DNA of 64,000 nt from Nitrosomonadales bacterium (GCA_025408405.1 JANYJE010000004.1:20204-84203), one strand, 5' to 3'; positions 19,299-28,847 are shown, counted from the first letter of the stretch. Translations and numbers: made by a program. The notes: generated by a model not told the origin, from the sequence alone.

Positions 19299-20753
19299 TT
19301 AATGCTTCAGGAATATTGAAGCCAGGCCCAGGAATATAAAGAAGCCGCCGCTGTCGGTAATGGCGGTGAGCATCACGCTGGAGCCGATGGCGGGGTCGCG
19401 CCCCATGCGTTGCATGGCGAGCGGAATCAAGAGGCCGGCCATCGCTCCCAGCAGCAGGTTAAGCAGCATGGCGCTGGTCATGATGATGCCGAGCAGTATG
19501 TTCTGGTAGAGGAAGTAGGCGAACAGTCCGGCGACGCCACCCCACACCAGCCCGTTGAGTGCGCCTATGGCCAGTTCCTTGCTGATCATCAGGCGCGCGT
19601 TGGCCGTGGTGATCTGTCCCAGCGCCAGCGAGCGGATGATGATGGTGGTGGTCTGGTTGGCCGAATTGCCCGCAATGCCCGCCACAATGGGCATGAGGGT
19701 GGCGAGTGCGACGAATTTTTCGATCGTGCCCTCGAAACTGCCGATGACGCGCGACGCGAAGAAGGCAGTGCACAGGTTGAGTGCTAACCACATCCAGCGG
19801 TTCTGCGCGCTCTTCCATACCGATGCAAAAATATCTTCCTCTTCGCGCAAACCGGCCAGGTTAAGCACATCGCTTTCCGACTCGGCGCGGATAAAGTCCA
19901 TCACCGTGTTGACCGTGACGCGACCGACCAGCTTGCCGTCTTCATCCACCACGGGTGCTGAAACCAGGTCGTAGCGCTCGAATGCCTGGGCTGCCTGATC
20001 TGCCTTGTCATCCGGGTGCAGGGTGATGGTCTCGGCTATCATCAGGCGCGCGACTTCAAGATCGGGTTCGTTGACCAGCAGACGATGCAGCGGCAGCACC
20101 CCCTTGAAGCGATCATCCCTGTCCACGATAAACAGCTGGTCGGTGTGGTCAGGCAGCTCGTTAAAGCGGCGCAGGTAGCGCGATACCACTTCCAGCGTCA
20201 CGTCCTCGCGGATGGTCACCATGTCGAAATCCATCAGCGCGCCTACCGCATCCTGCGGATAGGACATGGCCGCGCGCAATTGTTCGCGCTCTTCGATGGA
20301 CAGCGATTTGAACACGTCACGCATCACCGCGTGCGGCAAGTCGGGTGCGAGGTCGGCGATTTCGTCGGTGTCGAGCTGCTCTGCGGCCTCGCGCAACTCG
20401 TCGCGGCTCATGGTGGCGATCAGCGACTCGCGCACCGCATCGGAAACTTCAATCAGTATTTCGCCGTCGCGGTCGGCCTTGACCAGATCCCATACCAGCA
20501 GGCGCTGATCGATGGGGAGGGCTTCCAGAATATAGGCCACGTCGGCGGGGTGGAGGCTGCCTAATTTTTCGCGCAGCTCGGCCAGATGGCGCTTGTGCAG
20601 CAACTTGTCCACCAGCTCGTGGCGCTCTGCACGCGGCATTTCCTGATGGTGAGCCACCGTTTCAATCAGCGCATGTTTTTCCAGCAGGTGCTGAACCTGC
20701 TGCAGATGATCTTGCACGTTCTCTGTGTAGTGCGTTTCGCGATTTTCAGTCAT
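19299..20753 (-). CDS. mgtE: magnesium transporter MgtE
   Basis: Mg2+-gated Mg2+ channel of the inner membrane. The 484-residue protein has the cytosolic superhelical MgtE N domain (about 35-140), two CBS domains that sense Mg2+ (about 145-270) and a five-helix membrane domain (about 300-484) including the conserved AGNSANQTTTIIIRSLALG segment that lines the pore. Length is somewhat longer than Thermus MgtE but normal for proteobacteria. It is transcribed towards algR, so the pair is convergent, and the attC-like repeat lies just past its stop. Confidence 0.93.
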   Translation of the reverse strand: MTENRETHYTENVQDHLQQVQHLLEKHALIETVAHHQEMPRAERHELVDKLLHKRHLAELREKLGSLHPADVAYILEALPIDQRLLVWDLVKADRDGEILIEVSDAVRESLIATMSRDELREAAEQLDTDEIADLAPDLPHAVMRDVFKSLSIEEREQLRAAMSYPQDAVGALMDFDMVTIREDVTLEVVSRYLRRFNELPDHTDQLFIVDRDDRFKGVLPLHRLLVNEPDLEVARLMIAETITLHPDDKADQAAQAFERYDLVSAPVVDEDGKLVGRVTVNTVMDFIRAESESDVLNLAGLREEEDIFASVWKSAQNRWMWLALNLCTAFFASRVIGSFEGTIEKFVALATLMPIVAGIAGNSANQTTTIIIRSLALGQITTANARLMISKELAIGALNGLVWGGVAGLFAYFLYQNILLGIIMTSAMLLNLLLGAMAGLLIPLAMQRMGRDPAIGSSVMLTAITDSGGFFIFLGLASIFLKH

Positions 20754-20900
20754 GACACACCTGATTTTATATTGTGCTTATTGTAAAGAAGTTGTGTGCA
20801 GGCGTGAGGAAAATCTGCGGCCCGGCTGATGCGGCGCCGGAAAATCAGTTCAGGTCTGCCGCTTGCCACAGGCAGGTCAGGTTGATGTGCCTGGATGAGG

Positions 20901-21326
20901 CTAGCGCTTATTCGGGCAATTCCGTTTGGTGCAATCTGCGTAGATATACAGTGAGTGCTCATGTATGGTGAAGCCGTGGTCGGCCGCTATTTTCTTCTGG
21001 CGCGCCTCAATGGCAGTGTCGTAGAACTCTTCAACATGGTCGCATTGCAGGCAGACAATATGGTCGTGATGCTTGCCGAGATTCAGTTCGAAAACTGATT
21101 TTTCGCTCTCGAAATGATGGCGTAGCAGCAGGCCGGCTTGTTCAAACTGGGTGAGTACGCGGTATACCGTGGCTAGACTCACATCTTCACCGCTGCTATG
21201 CAGAATGTTGTAGATGCCTTCCGCGCTCAAATGACGTTCCTTGCTGTTTTCGAACAGGCTTAATATTTTCAGGCGGGGAGTGGTCGATTTCAGGCCGGCG
21301 CTTTGCAGATTTTTGGGCTGGTGCAT
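20901..21326 (-). CDS. fur: ferric uptake regulator
   Basis: Iron-responsive repressor of 141 residues. A winged-helix DNA-binding domain (TTPRLKILSLFE..., LATVYRVLTQFEQAGLL) is followed by the metal-binding region with HHDHIVCLQCDHVEEF, giving the His cluster and the CxxC zinc site; a second Cys pair lies near the end (DCTKRNCP). Sequence and length fit Fur better than Zur or PerR. It is divergent from an iron uptake operon that carries a strong Fur box in the shared 237-base spacer. Confidence 0.93.
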   Translation of the reverse strand: MHQPKNLQSAGLKSTTPRLKILSLFENSKERHLSAEGIYNILHSSGEDVSLATVYRVLTQFEQAGLLLRHHFESEKSVFELNLGKHHDHIVCLQCDHVEEFYDTAIEARQKKIAADHGFTIHEHSLYIYADCTKRNCPNKR

Positions 21327-21520
21327 GGTTTTTCAGGGCGTCAATAATTGATTGGGCGGTCGCATCTGTCAGGCCGGCCAAGCCAGGATCACAAATCAGC
21401 AAGAATCATCGTGCTTGAGGCCGTGGAGTGAAGATTACGACAATTGCCCTGTGTTTGGCAAAGACAAGTGAAAAAAGCAGGAAAAATTCGCTGTTTGAGA
21501 GTGCGTGTTGCAAATGCGAA

Positions 21521-21535
21521 TGAGAATGGTTATCA
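21521..21535 (+). promoter_or_regulatory. Fur box upstream of the iron uptake operon
   Basis: TGAGAAT-G-GTTATCA matches the 7-1-7 Fur consensus TGATAATnATTATCA at 12 of 14 arm positions. It sits inside a longer inverted repeat (GCAAATG at 21510-21516, CATTTGC at 21534-21540), 28 bases upstream of the cupredoxin start. Confidence 0.8.
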
Positions 21536-21563
21536 TTTGCGCAAGTTAACCAGAGGATCAATC

Positions 21564-21881
21564 ATGAAACGCACATTGCTTTTTGCGCTGTTGTTACCTT
21601 GGGCGAGCCATGCCGCTGATGCGGATTTCACCTTGCGGGTCAAGGATCATCGCTTTCAGCCTGCCGAGATTACCATTCCTGCCGGCAAAAAAATCAGCTT
21701 GTCGGTTGAAAATCAGGATTCGACTCCTGAGGAATTCGAGAGCTATGGCATGAACCGCGAAAAAATAATTGCCGGCCATGGCACTGTCACTATTTACATA
21801 GGCCCGTTGTCGGCCGGACGCTACACCTTCATGGGTGAATTTCATGCCGATACCGCCCAGGGCGCGATCACTGCTCAATAG
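21564..21881 (+). CDS. periplasmic cupredoxin-domain protein of the FTR1 operon
   Basis: A 105-residue exported protein. The signal peptide MKRTLLFALLLPWASHA fixes the start at ATG 21564 behind an AGAGGA ribosome site; the frame is open upstream but non-homologous. The mature part is a cupredoxin fold (FTLRVKDHRFQPAEITIPAG..., SAGRYTFMGEFH) of the EfeO-N/P19-linked kind. A canonical type 1 copper Cys is not visible. With the FTR1 permease 9 bases downstream and a Fur box upstream, a role in periplasmic iron or copper handling during high-affinity iron uptake is likely. Confidence 0.85.
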   Translation: MKRTLLFALLLPWASHAADADFTLRVKDHRFQPAEITIPAGKKISLSVENQDSTPEEFESYGMNREKIIAGHGTVTIYIGPLSAGRYTFMGEFHADTAQGAITAQ

Positions 21882-21890
21882 GAAAATATC

Positions 21891-22727
21891 ATGCTTGCTA
21901 CCGCCATCATCATTTTCAGGGAGGTGCTCGAAGCGGCCCTCGTTATCGGCATACTCGCCGCGGCAACGCGCGGCATAGCGGGCAGCCGGCGCTGGTTGCT
22001 GGCCGGCGTGCTGGCTGGTTTGTCCGGGGCAGGCCTGGTTGCCGCCTCTACCGGGGTGATCGGGGCATGGGCCAATGGAATTGGCCAGGAACTGTTTAAT
22101 GCCATTGTGCTGGGCATCGCCGTGCTGATGCTGGCATGGCACAACATATGGATGTCAGCGCACGGGGCCGCCCTCGCTGCCGATGCCCGTGCGCTGGGAA
22201 GCGAGATCGGCGCCGGGCGTAGCGAATGTTCAGCCCTGCTGTTGATTGTCGGCATTGCGGTGCTGCGCGAGGGCTCGGAAACGGTGTTGTTTCTGTATGG
22301 CATCGCCGCCTCTGATGACGGTTCACGCTCCGCCATGCTGCTGGGAGGCGCGATCGGGATGCTGGGAGGAATTGCACTCGGCTACCTGATTTATGCCGGC
22401 CTGTTGCGTTTGCCGCTGCGCTGGTTTTTCGCTGCTACCGGAGTGCTGGTGCTGTTGCTGGCAGCAAGCATGGCTGCACAGGCTGCGCGCTTCCTGATAC
22501 AGGCAGATTTGCTGCCCAGTATGGGCGCCCCTGTGTGGGACAGTTCAGGCATGCTGTCGGAACAATCCGTCACCGGCATGTTGTTGCACAGCCTGATTGG
22601 CTATGACTCACATCCTGCAGGCATGCAGCTGGTGTTCTACGTCGGCGTGCTGCTCGTCATCGGCCTTGCCATGCGCGGGGTTGGCCGTGCACGGTCGGCT
22701 GGCAGGGCTAACAAACATGCTGCTTAA
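21891..22727 (+). CDS. FTR1-family high-affinity iron permease
   Basis: A 278-residue inner-membrane protein with about seven hydrophobic helices and the two REXXE iron-binding motifs of the FTR1/EfeU family: REVLE in IIFREVLEAALVIGI near the N-terminus and REGSE in VLREGSETVLFLYGI near residue 125. It moves ferric iron into the cytoplasm, usually after periplasmic oxidation. It follows the cupredoxin gene by 9 bases and overlaps the next gene by 11, so the three form one Fur-controlled operon. EfeB peroxidase is not in the window. Confidence 0.9.
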   Translation: MLATAIIIFREVLEAALVIGILAAATRGIAGSRRWLLAGVLAGLSGAGLVAASTGVIGAWANGIGQELFNAIVLGIAVLMLAWHNIWMSAHGAALAADARALGSEIGAGRSECSALLLIVGIAVLREGSETVLFLYGIAASDDGSRSAMLLGGAIGMLGGIALGYLIYAGLLRLPLRWFFAATGVLVLLLAASMAAQAARFLIQADLLPSMGAPVWDSSGMLSEQSVTGMLLHSLIGYDSHPAGMQLVFYVGVLLVIGLAMRGVGRARSAGRANKHAA

Positions 22728-23487
22728 AAACCTGTCGGAAAAATCAACCGTGAAATTGTCTGTGCCGCTGCTCTTGCTGGCTAGCCTGCTATCCACAACT
22801 GCCCAGGCTGGGCCGGCTGATTATATTTATACTCCTAACGTTACATATGGCGAGCGCGAAATCGATTTCAAATACGGCACGGAAACGCCGCCCAATGGGC
22901 AACGCGCCAATGTCACCAGCCTGGGCTTGGGCTACGGCGCAACAGAATACTGGTTTACTGAAATTTATCTGAAGCAGGAATCACGCGGGGCGACAGACAT
23001 CACCCTGGCTGAATGGGAAAACAAATTCCAGCTTGTGGAAACCGGGAAATATCCGCTGGATCTGGGTTTTATCAGCGAACTGGAGTCACCTGTCAGCGGG
23101 AACGCACCCAATGAAATCAGGGTTGGCCCGTTGCTGCAAAGCGAGATTGGGAAAATTCAATTAAACGCAAACCTGCTATTCGAGCGTGCCTTCGGCCAGG
23201 CGGATGAAACCGGTGCGCCATTCGCAACCAACTTCAGCTACCAGTGGCAGATCAAGTACCGCCTGCAGCCGTCCTTCGAATTCGGTGCGCAAGGCTTGGG
23301 CGAAATGGGCGAGTGGAATAACTGGGCAAGTTCGTCAGCACAGATACACAAGGCAGGCCCGGCAGTCTTCGGGAAAATCCCGCTGGGCGGGCGTGAAGCG
23401 ATTAAATACAACGCCGCCTGGCTTGCGCCTACCAGCCAGGCGGCGCCGAATAATACGTTCAGGATGCAGTTCGAATACGAATTTTAG
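22717..23487 (+). CDS. outer-membrane beta-barrel-like protein of the iron operon
   Basis: About 256 residues. Two starts are possible: ATG 22717, overlapping the permease by 11 bases, or GTG 22750, which gives a tighter signal peptide (KLSVPLLLLASLLSTTAQA). The mature protein alternates polar and hydrophobic residues, ends with an aromatic (MQFEYEF) and has many amphipathic strands, as expected of an outer-membrane barrel of about 8-12 strands. I do not recognise a named family. Operon position suggests a role in iron or metal passage across the outer membrane. It is convergent with, and overlaps by 4 bases, the MFS gene. Confidence 0.75.
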   Translation: MLLKNLSEKSTVKLSVPLLLLASLLSTTAQAGPADYIYTPNVTYGEREIDFKYGTETPPNGQRANVTSLGLGYGATEYWFTEIYLKQESRGATDITLAEWENKFQLVETGKYPLDLGFISELESPVSGNAPNEIRVGPLLQSEIGKIQLNANLLFERAFGQADETGAPFATNFSYQWQIKYRLQPSFEFGAQGLGEMGEWNNWASSSAQIHKAGPAVFGKIPLGGREAIKYNAAWLAPTSQAAPNNTFRMQFEYEF

Positions 23488-24713
23488 GCGTTGCTTTGCA
23501 CGCCCACCCTGATGTGTCCGACCAGCCATAGCGTGATGAGAATCGCAGTGCACGCGATATAGCCGACGATGTTGTAGTTTTCCAGCATGCCCTGCTCGTT
23601 GCGTGTGATGATATAGCCCGCGATGATGGTGGCGATGGATGATCCGGCCGATTGCACGGCGGAAGTCACGCTCATGAAGGTGCCACGCAGTTGCGGTTGC
23701 CCGGCAGCAGTGATGATCGCCATTCCCGGTACGAAGCGCCCGCTGACCAGAATAAAAAACGGTGTCGTGATGCACAGCACGCCCCACCACGGCATGGACG
23801 TGGTGTTAGTCATCGCGAGTATGGGCAGCATGGCAAGGATGGCGATGACACGGAACACCAGCGGTTTGCCGTAATGGTCGGACAAGTGGCCAAACCATCG
23901 GGAGGTGAAAAAGATGAATGCGCCACCTACCAGATATAGCAGCGGCAGCAGGGTTTCCGGGTAGCCCAGGTTAAGCGTTACATACAGCGTGACGTAGGGA
24001 ATGACTGTGAAACCGCCCAGCATCATCAGCAGCATGAAGATGTATGCACGCCAGTGATTGGGGTGTTTGAGCACTTGCAGCATGGGTACCAGTGACTGGC
24101 TGATACGCTTGTCGGTCATGCGTGTCGGTATGGAAGGGATGGCTGTACGCGCCAGCCACCAGACAATAGTGCCGACCACGGCGACCAGGATAAAGGGGGC
24201 GCGCCAGCCTATGCCGGGGAGGTGATTCACCAGCAGCAGGCTGATTGGAACGCCCAATACGGTGGACAGGGAAAAGGCTGCCATGATTTTCCCTGTGGCA
24301 CGGCCGCGACGTTCATAGGGAATCGTGTCGGCGATGTAAACGTGGACCAGCGAGCCCAGCACACCGCCAAAAGCACCAGCCATGCCACGTGCAATCAGCA
24401 GCAGGGAATAGCTGGGAGCCGCGGCACACAGTGCGGTGGCGATGATAAATGCGGCATAAAAGGTGAGTACGACGTGGCGGCGATCAAAACGATCTACTAC
24501 AATCGCAGCCAGGATTGCTGTCGCGGCTGCCGTGAAAGTATAGGCTGATACCAGCCAGCCGAATTGCACGGTGCTCAGCTGAAAGGTGCGCATCAGCATG
24601 GGCGCCAATGGCATGATAATCATCACATCCAGAATATGGGTGAATTGTATGCCCGACAAACTCAGCAGCAGGCGTTTTTCTTGTGCTGTGTTGAGTGTAA
24701 GAATATGGGACAT
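23484..24713 (-). CDS. MFS transporter
   Basis: A 409-residue major facilitator superfamily protein with 12 predicted membrane helices. The loop between helices 2 and 3 has VDRFDRRHVVLTFY, the motif-A position, and RYERRG-like charges (IPYERRGRATGKIMAAFSL) lie between helices 4 and 5, typical of proton-linked drug or sugar exporters. Nothing in the sequence fixes the substrate. It is on the opposite strand to the iron operon and probably not part of it; no regulator gene is adjacent. Confidence 0.88.
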   Translation of the reverse strand: MSHILTLNTAQEKRLLLSLSGIQFTHILDVMIIMPLAPMLMRTFQLSTVQFGWLVSAYTFTAAATAILAAIVVDRFDRRHVVLTFYAAFIIATALCAAAPSYSLLLIARGMAGAFGGVLGSLVHVYIADTIPYERRGRATGKIMAAFSLSTVLGVPISLLLVNHLPGIGWRAPFILVAVVGTIVWWLARTAIPSIPTRMTDKRISQSLVPMLQVLKHPNHWRAYIFMLLMMLGGFTVIPYVTLYVTLNLGYPETLLPLLYLVGGAFIFFTSRWFGHLSDHYGKPLVFRVIAILAMLPILAMTNTTSMPWWGVLCITTPFFILVSGRFVPGMAIITAAGQPQLRGTFMSVTSAVQSAGSSIATIIAGYIITRNEQGMLENYNIVGYIACTAILITLWLVGHIRVGVQSNA

Positions 24714-24858
24714 AGACAGAGCTGTACCCTAATTAGGTGAGCGCAGGCAGAATGGCGAATGCGACGCGGCTATTGTAAAGAAAAAGCGCGGTTTGACGGT
24801 GAGGAAATTTCAGCCACAATCTGCTCGACTGGGTCGATATTTATTTGAGAGCGTAAAG

Positions 24859-25689
24859 ATGGCGGCGATACACCTCACAAGGCAAGTTAACGACCAGCCC
24901 AGGCGTGGTGAGAAGAACGGCTGCGTTTTCCTGAGCCTCATGTTTGTCGTGGCCGCCAGCAGTTTTTCCAGTGTTAGCGCTATTGCCGCACCGGACGAAA
25001 TCCAGGTGTATACCGATGAGATGGATGAACCGGGTGAATATGCCCTGGAAATGCACCTGAACTATGTCATCGATGGTGCAAAGGTGCCGGCGTATGAGGG
25101 GGGCTCACCGTCGCAGCACATGCTGCAGGCTACGCCGGAACTTTCCTTCGGCATCAGCAAGAACTGGGAGGCCGGGCTTTACCTGCCAGTGGCTCGCGAA
25201 GAAGGGGGCAATCTGTACGGCAATGGCTTGCGTGTGCGCATGAAATACATGGACACACGTGAAGCGGGTGCAAACCTGTTCTGGGGTGTTAATACCGAGG
25301 TCGGATATTCAAACCTGCGCGTGTCTGAAAGCGAGTGGGGGGTGGAGTTGCGTCCTATTATCGGCTATCGTGCTGACGACTGGTTGTTCAGCGCTAACCC
25401 CATACTGAGAATGAATCTTTCCAATAACCTCAGCCGGCAGCCGCATTTTGAGCCTGCTCTCAAAGTGGGTCGAAAAATGGCTGAAGGAGTGCAGGCAGGT
25501 TTTGAATACTATGGTGAATACGGATTCGTCAATAACATGCTGCCTGCCCAGGAGCGCGCTCACTACCTGTATGCGGCGATGGACATCGAGGAGCATGATT
25601 TTGCTGTTAACTTTGGTCTGGGGCGCGGTGACAGCAATGCCGCCGATATCTGGGTAGCAAAAGCGATCATCGCTTTCCCGTTCAAATAG
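24859..25689 (+). CDS. putative outer-membrane barrel protein
   Basis: About 276 residues from ATG 24859; an earlier ATG at 24793 is in frame but places 22 polar residues before the signal region. After a basic stretch comes a hydrophobic signal peptide (FLSLMFVVAASSFSSVSAIAA). The mature protein has beta-barrel character, with paired glycine-aromatic strands (ELSFGISKNWEAGLYLPVA) and an end in IIAFPFK. The pattern is like the barrel of the iron operon but not close enough to call a paralogue. It is monocistronic, with the MFS gene divergent upstream. Function unknown. Confidence 0.7.
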   Translation: MAAIHLTRQVNDQPRRGEKNGCVFLSLMFVVAASSFSSVSAIAAPDEIQVYTDEMDEPGEYALEMHLNYVIDGAKVPAYEGGSPSQHMLQATPELSFGISKNWEAGLYLPVAREEGGNLYGNGLRVRMKYMDTREAGANLFWGVNTEVGYSNLRVSESEWGVELRPIIGYRADDWLFSANPILRMNLSNNLSRQPHFEPALKVGRKMAEGVQAGFEYYGEYGFVNNMLPAQERAHYLYAAMDIEEHDFAVNFGLGRGDSNAADIWVAKAIIAFPFK

Positions 25690-25885
25690 GCGCATTAGAA
25701 GACTGGGAATGTTTATGAGCAGAGTTTAAATATGGCGGGTCATGCCCTGCATATGGATAGCTGGAATTTTGGATGGCTTGTGAAATAAGGCACGTGTTGC
25801 AATAATGTGCCAGCCACAGGATTTGATGCATACGGGCCGGGGTTCCGGCTAACTAATATCGAGCCGCTGAAACACGAGGATGTTC

Positions 25886-26818
25886 ATGAGCAATAAGTGC
25901 GCACCGGAGCCTAGCGAAATCCATCAGCTTTTTAGCAATAGCGATCCAGACGATGTTTGGGAACGGGCGGTTGATATAGTCAGGTATATCAATCCAGAGC
26001 ATGATTTTGCACATTTGCGCGCCACCTTCGATGATGTCGTGCATCTGTTTCGTGGCGAATACCCGGGGTATGCATCCATAGCAACACCCTACCATGACCT
26101 GTCGCACACCTTGTCCGTCTTCATATGTGCAATCAGGCTGATGCATGGTGTGCATGTTTCAGGTACGCCGCTGAAACAGCTGGAAATGACGTCCATCATG
26201 ATGGCGGCTCTGCTGCACGATGTCGGCTACGCACAACTGAGTGGCAGCGCAACCGGCACCGGCGCGCAATACACCAAAACCCATGTCACGCGCAGCGTAC
26301 AGTTTATGCAGCAGTATGCAGTCGAGCATAATTTCCCGCACGATTTGACTTTTGCGCTGGAATTTCTGCTCCAAAGCACGGATCACATGAAAGGTTTTGC
26401 CAATATTGATTTCCCCGATGAGCGCATGCGCATGCTCGGGCAGATCGTCAGCACGGCTGATCTGGTAGGGCAAATGGCAGACCGCCTGTATCTGGAAAAA
26501 TTGATGTTCCTGTATGTTGAATTCAAGGAATCGAGTATAGGCAACTATATAAATATTCACGACCTGATGAGGAAAACATTCACCTTTTATGAGCATACCT
26601 TGCTCAAACTGGACAATGAACTGGGTGGAATGGTGGATAAACTCCCTCACCATTTTAAGGAATGGCTGGAGGTGGAACATAACTATTATGTCGAGTCGAT
26701 TGAGAAAAATATTGCCTATCTGAACGAGGTAATAGCCCAGGGGGAAAGCGGATTTGAAAACAAGCTGAAGCGCGGCGAGGTGGTGAGCAAGGTGCACAAG
26801 CAGTTTGATGTGGAGTAG
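25886..26818 (+). CDS. HD-domain phosphohydrolase with class-I-PDE-like layout
   Basis: A 310-residue cytoplasmic protein. ATG 25886 is preferred over 25880 because the GAGGA ribosome site then has normal spacing. The metal motif HD is His111-Asp112 in LLHDVGYAQLSG, and an upstream YHDLSHTLSVF segment gives two histidines arranged like the YHNxxHA motif of class I cyclic-nucleotide phosphodiesterases. That layout suggests a nucleotide or cyclic-nucleotide phosphohydrolase, but the second HDxxH motif of true PDEs is not seen, so the substrate is open. It stands alone, with no operon partner. Confidence 0.75.
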   Translation: MSNKCAPEPSEIHQLFSNSDPDDVWERAVDIVRYINPEHDFAHLRATFDDVVHLFRGEYPGYASIATPYHDLSHTLSVFICAIRLMHGVHVSGTPLKQLEMTSIMMAALLHDVGYAQLSGSATGTGAQYTKTHVTRSVQFMQQYAVEHNFPHDLTFALEFLLQSTDHMKGFANIDFPDERMRMLGQIVSTADLVGQMADRLYLEKLMFLYVEFKESSIGNYINIHDLMRKTFTFYEHTLLKLDNELGGMVDKLPHHFKEWLEVEHNYYVESIEKNIAYLNEVIAQGESGFENKLKRGEVVSKVHKQFDVE

Positions 26819-26890
26819 CCGATACGCAGGCCAATCAGTGTAAAGTAACCAGACTATAAACAGTGGCCATACGTCAGTCCGTGCAAATGG

Positions 26891-28735
26891 TTAGCTAGCT
26901 TCTTCCATCGCCATCTCCAGCTCCAGCCAGCTTTCTTCCAGCTCTGCCACTTTCTGTTCCAGGCCGGCATGCTGAACGTTCAGTTTGTCGACCTCTGCAC
27001 GAGGAAGGTTGTCATAGGTGGCAGGATCAGCCAGCTTGTTGGTGATGATGGTCAGTTCCGTTTGCGCCGCAGCCAGTGCGGCATTCAGCTTGGATAATTT
27101 GGACTGCAAGGCTTTGCGGTTAGGCCGGCTGGCTGCTTGTGGCTTTGCGACAGTTGCGGCGGTTTCGCGTGGCCGACGGGCTTCAATCCAACTTTTGTAG
27201 TCTTCCAGATCGCCATCGAACAGACCGGCCTTGCCATCCGACACCAGCCATAACTCATCCGCCACGGCGCGAATCAGGCTGCGGTCGTGTGAGACTATCA
27301 CCACTGCGCCAGTATATTCCTCCAGCGCCAGGGTGAGGGCATCGCGCATGTCGAGGTCGAGATGGTTGGTGGGCTCGTCGAGCAGGAGCAGGTGCGGCTT
27401 TTGCCAAGCCAGCAGCGCGAGTGCAAGGCGGCTTTTTTCACCGCCGGAAAAACTGGCCACCGGACGGTCTTCACTGTCCCCGGCTAGGCCGAAGCGTCCG
27501 AGAAAGGTGCGCAGAGCCAGTGTTTTTTCTTTGGGGGCCAGCCGTTCCAGGTGCTGCAGAGGCGTGGCGGCACTGTCCAGATTTTCCAGCTGATGCTGGG
27601 CAAAGTAGCCGATGCGGATGTCGGGGGTGATTTCCAGCCGGCCTGAAGTGGGGGTAAGTTCGCCCACCAGCAGCTTGATCAGGGTGGATTTTCCCGCGCC
27701 GTTCGGACCCAGGAGTGCAATTCTCGCTCCGGCGCGCAGTACCAGGTTAATGTTGCTAAACAGTGTTTTTGCGCCGTAGCCGAAGCCCATGTTTTCGGCG
27801 CGCAGCAACAGATCAGGGCTGCGCTCCGGCGCTTCAATCTCGAGCTCGAAATGGCCGTCGGTGATATGCGCTGGTGCAATGCGCGTCAGCCGTTCCAGCG
27901 CCTTGATGCGGCTTTGTGCCTGCTTGGCCTTGGTGGCCTGGGCGCGGAAGCGACGCACGAAATCTTCCATGTGCGCAATTTTTTCCTGCTGCCGGTTGAA
28001 TGCCTGATTCTGCTGTGCGGTTCTTTCGGCGCGTGCGCGCTCGAAGTCATCGTAGTCACCGGCATAAACGTCTATGGTGTGGTCATGCACATGGGCGATG
28101 CGGTTGACGCAGGCGTTGAGAAATTCGCGGTCGTGAGAAACCAGGAGCAGGCTGCCCGGGTAATTTGCCAGGTATTGTTCCAGCCAGAGTATGGCTTCCA
28201 GATCCAGATGGTTGGTGGGTTCGTCCAAGAGCAGCAGGTCGGCCCTGTGCATCAGCGCGCGCGCCAGGTTCAGGCGCATGCGCCAGCCGCCGGAGAAACT
28301 GCTGACCGGGCGGGCCAGCGTGTCGCTGGCGAAGCCCAGTCCGTTCAGCAACTGTGCGGCGCGTGCGCGTGCCACATAACCATTGATGGCCTCATAACGG
28401 CTTTGTGCTTCAAACCAGGCGGCATCATGATTTTCTCGTGCCAGAGTTTTTTCCAGCTGGCGCAGCTCGACATCACCATCCAGCACGAAGTCCACAGCGG
28501 CTTGTTCTGAAGTGGCGATTTCCTGTTCGACAAAGGCGAGGGTCTTGCCGGATTGCAGGCAGACTTCGCCGCTCTCGGGTTTGATCTCGCCGCGTATCAA
28601 GCGGAACAGGGTAGATTTCCCGCAACCATTCTTGCCCACCAGTCCGATGCGCTGGTTGGCGAACGCCTGCAGATTTACATTCTGCAGCAGCGGAGTACCG
28701 CCTTGCAGATAGGTCAGATTCTGGATGTTGAGCAT
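26891..28735 (-). CDS. ABC-F family ATPase (YheS/Uup type)
   Basis: A 614-residue soluble protein with two ABC cassettes and no membrane domain. Walker A motifs are GLVGKNGCGKSTL and ALLGPNGAGKSTL; signatures SSFSGGWRMRL and ASFSGGEKSRL; Walker B LLLLDEPTNHLD occurs in both. Between them lies the ABC-F linker (about 230-290) with FVRRFRAQATKAKQAQSR. The C-terminal coiled coil (about 530-614) matches YheS/Uup. ABC-F proteins bind the ribosomal E site and relieve stalled translation. Start at 28735 gives the standard MLNIQNLTY opening. Confidence 0.92.
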   Translation of the reverse strand: MLNIQNLTYLQGGTPLLQNVNLQAFANQRIGLVGKNGCGKSTLFRLIRGEIKPESGEVCLQSGKTLAFVEQEIATSEQAAVDFVLDGDVELRQLEKTLARENHDAAWFEAQSRYEAINGYVARARAAQLLNGLGFASDTLARPVSSFSGGWRMRLNLARALMHRADLLLLDEPTNHLDLEAILWLEQYLANYPGSLLLVSHDREFLNACVNRIAHVHDHTIDVYAGDYDDFERARAERTAQQNQAFNRQQEKIAHMEDFVRRFRAQATKAKQAQSRIKALERLTRIAPAHITDGHFELEIEAPERSPDLLLRAENMGFGYGAKTLFSNINLVLRAGARIALLGPNGAGKSTLIKLLVGELTPTSGRLEITPDIRIGYFAQHQLENLDSAATPLQHLERLAPKEKTLALRTFLGRFGLAGDSEDRPVASFSGGEKSRLALALLAWQKPHLLLLDEPTNHLDLDMRDALTLALEEYTGAVVIVSHDRSLIRAVADELWLVSDGKAGLFDGDLEDYKSWIEARRPRETAATVAKPQAASRPNRKALQSKLSKLNAALAAAQTELTIITNKLADPATYDNLPRAEVDKLNVQHAGLEQKVAELEESWLELEMAMEEAS

Positions 28736-28819
28736 GGCGCAATGATAACAGACGGTCCCTGGGTTTTTTGTGAGCGCAGGCGCTACACACCCGATGCGCT
28801 AACAGAATTGAGCCCCCCC

Positions 28820-28847
28820 TTGACAAGCTGAATTCTCGGCGTAGGAT
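28820..28847 (+). promoter_or_regulatory. sigma-70 promoter driving the riboswitch
   Basis: TTGACA (28820-28825), 16-base spacer, TAGGAT (28842-28847). Transcription would begin near 28854, about 40 bases before the riboswitch core. Confidence 0.65.

Noticed and set aside
26891..28735. ABC-F gene as the missing ZnuC ATPase
   Set aside because: It has two cassettes with the ABC-F linker and no partner permease contact; it is a ribosome-associated ATPase.
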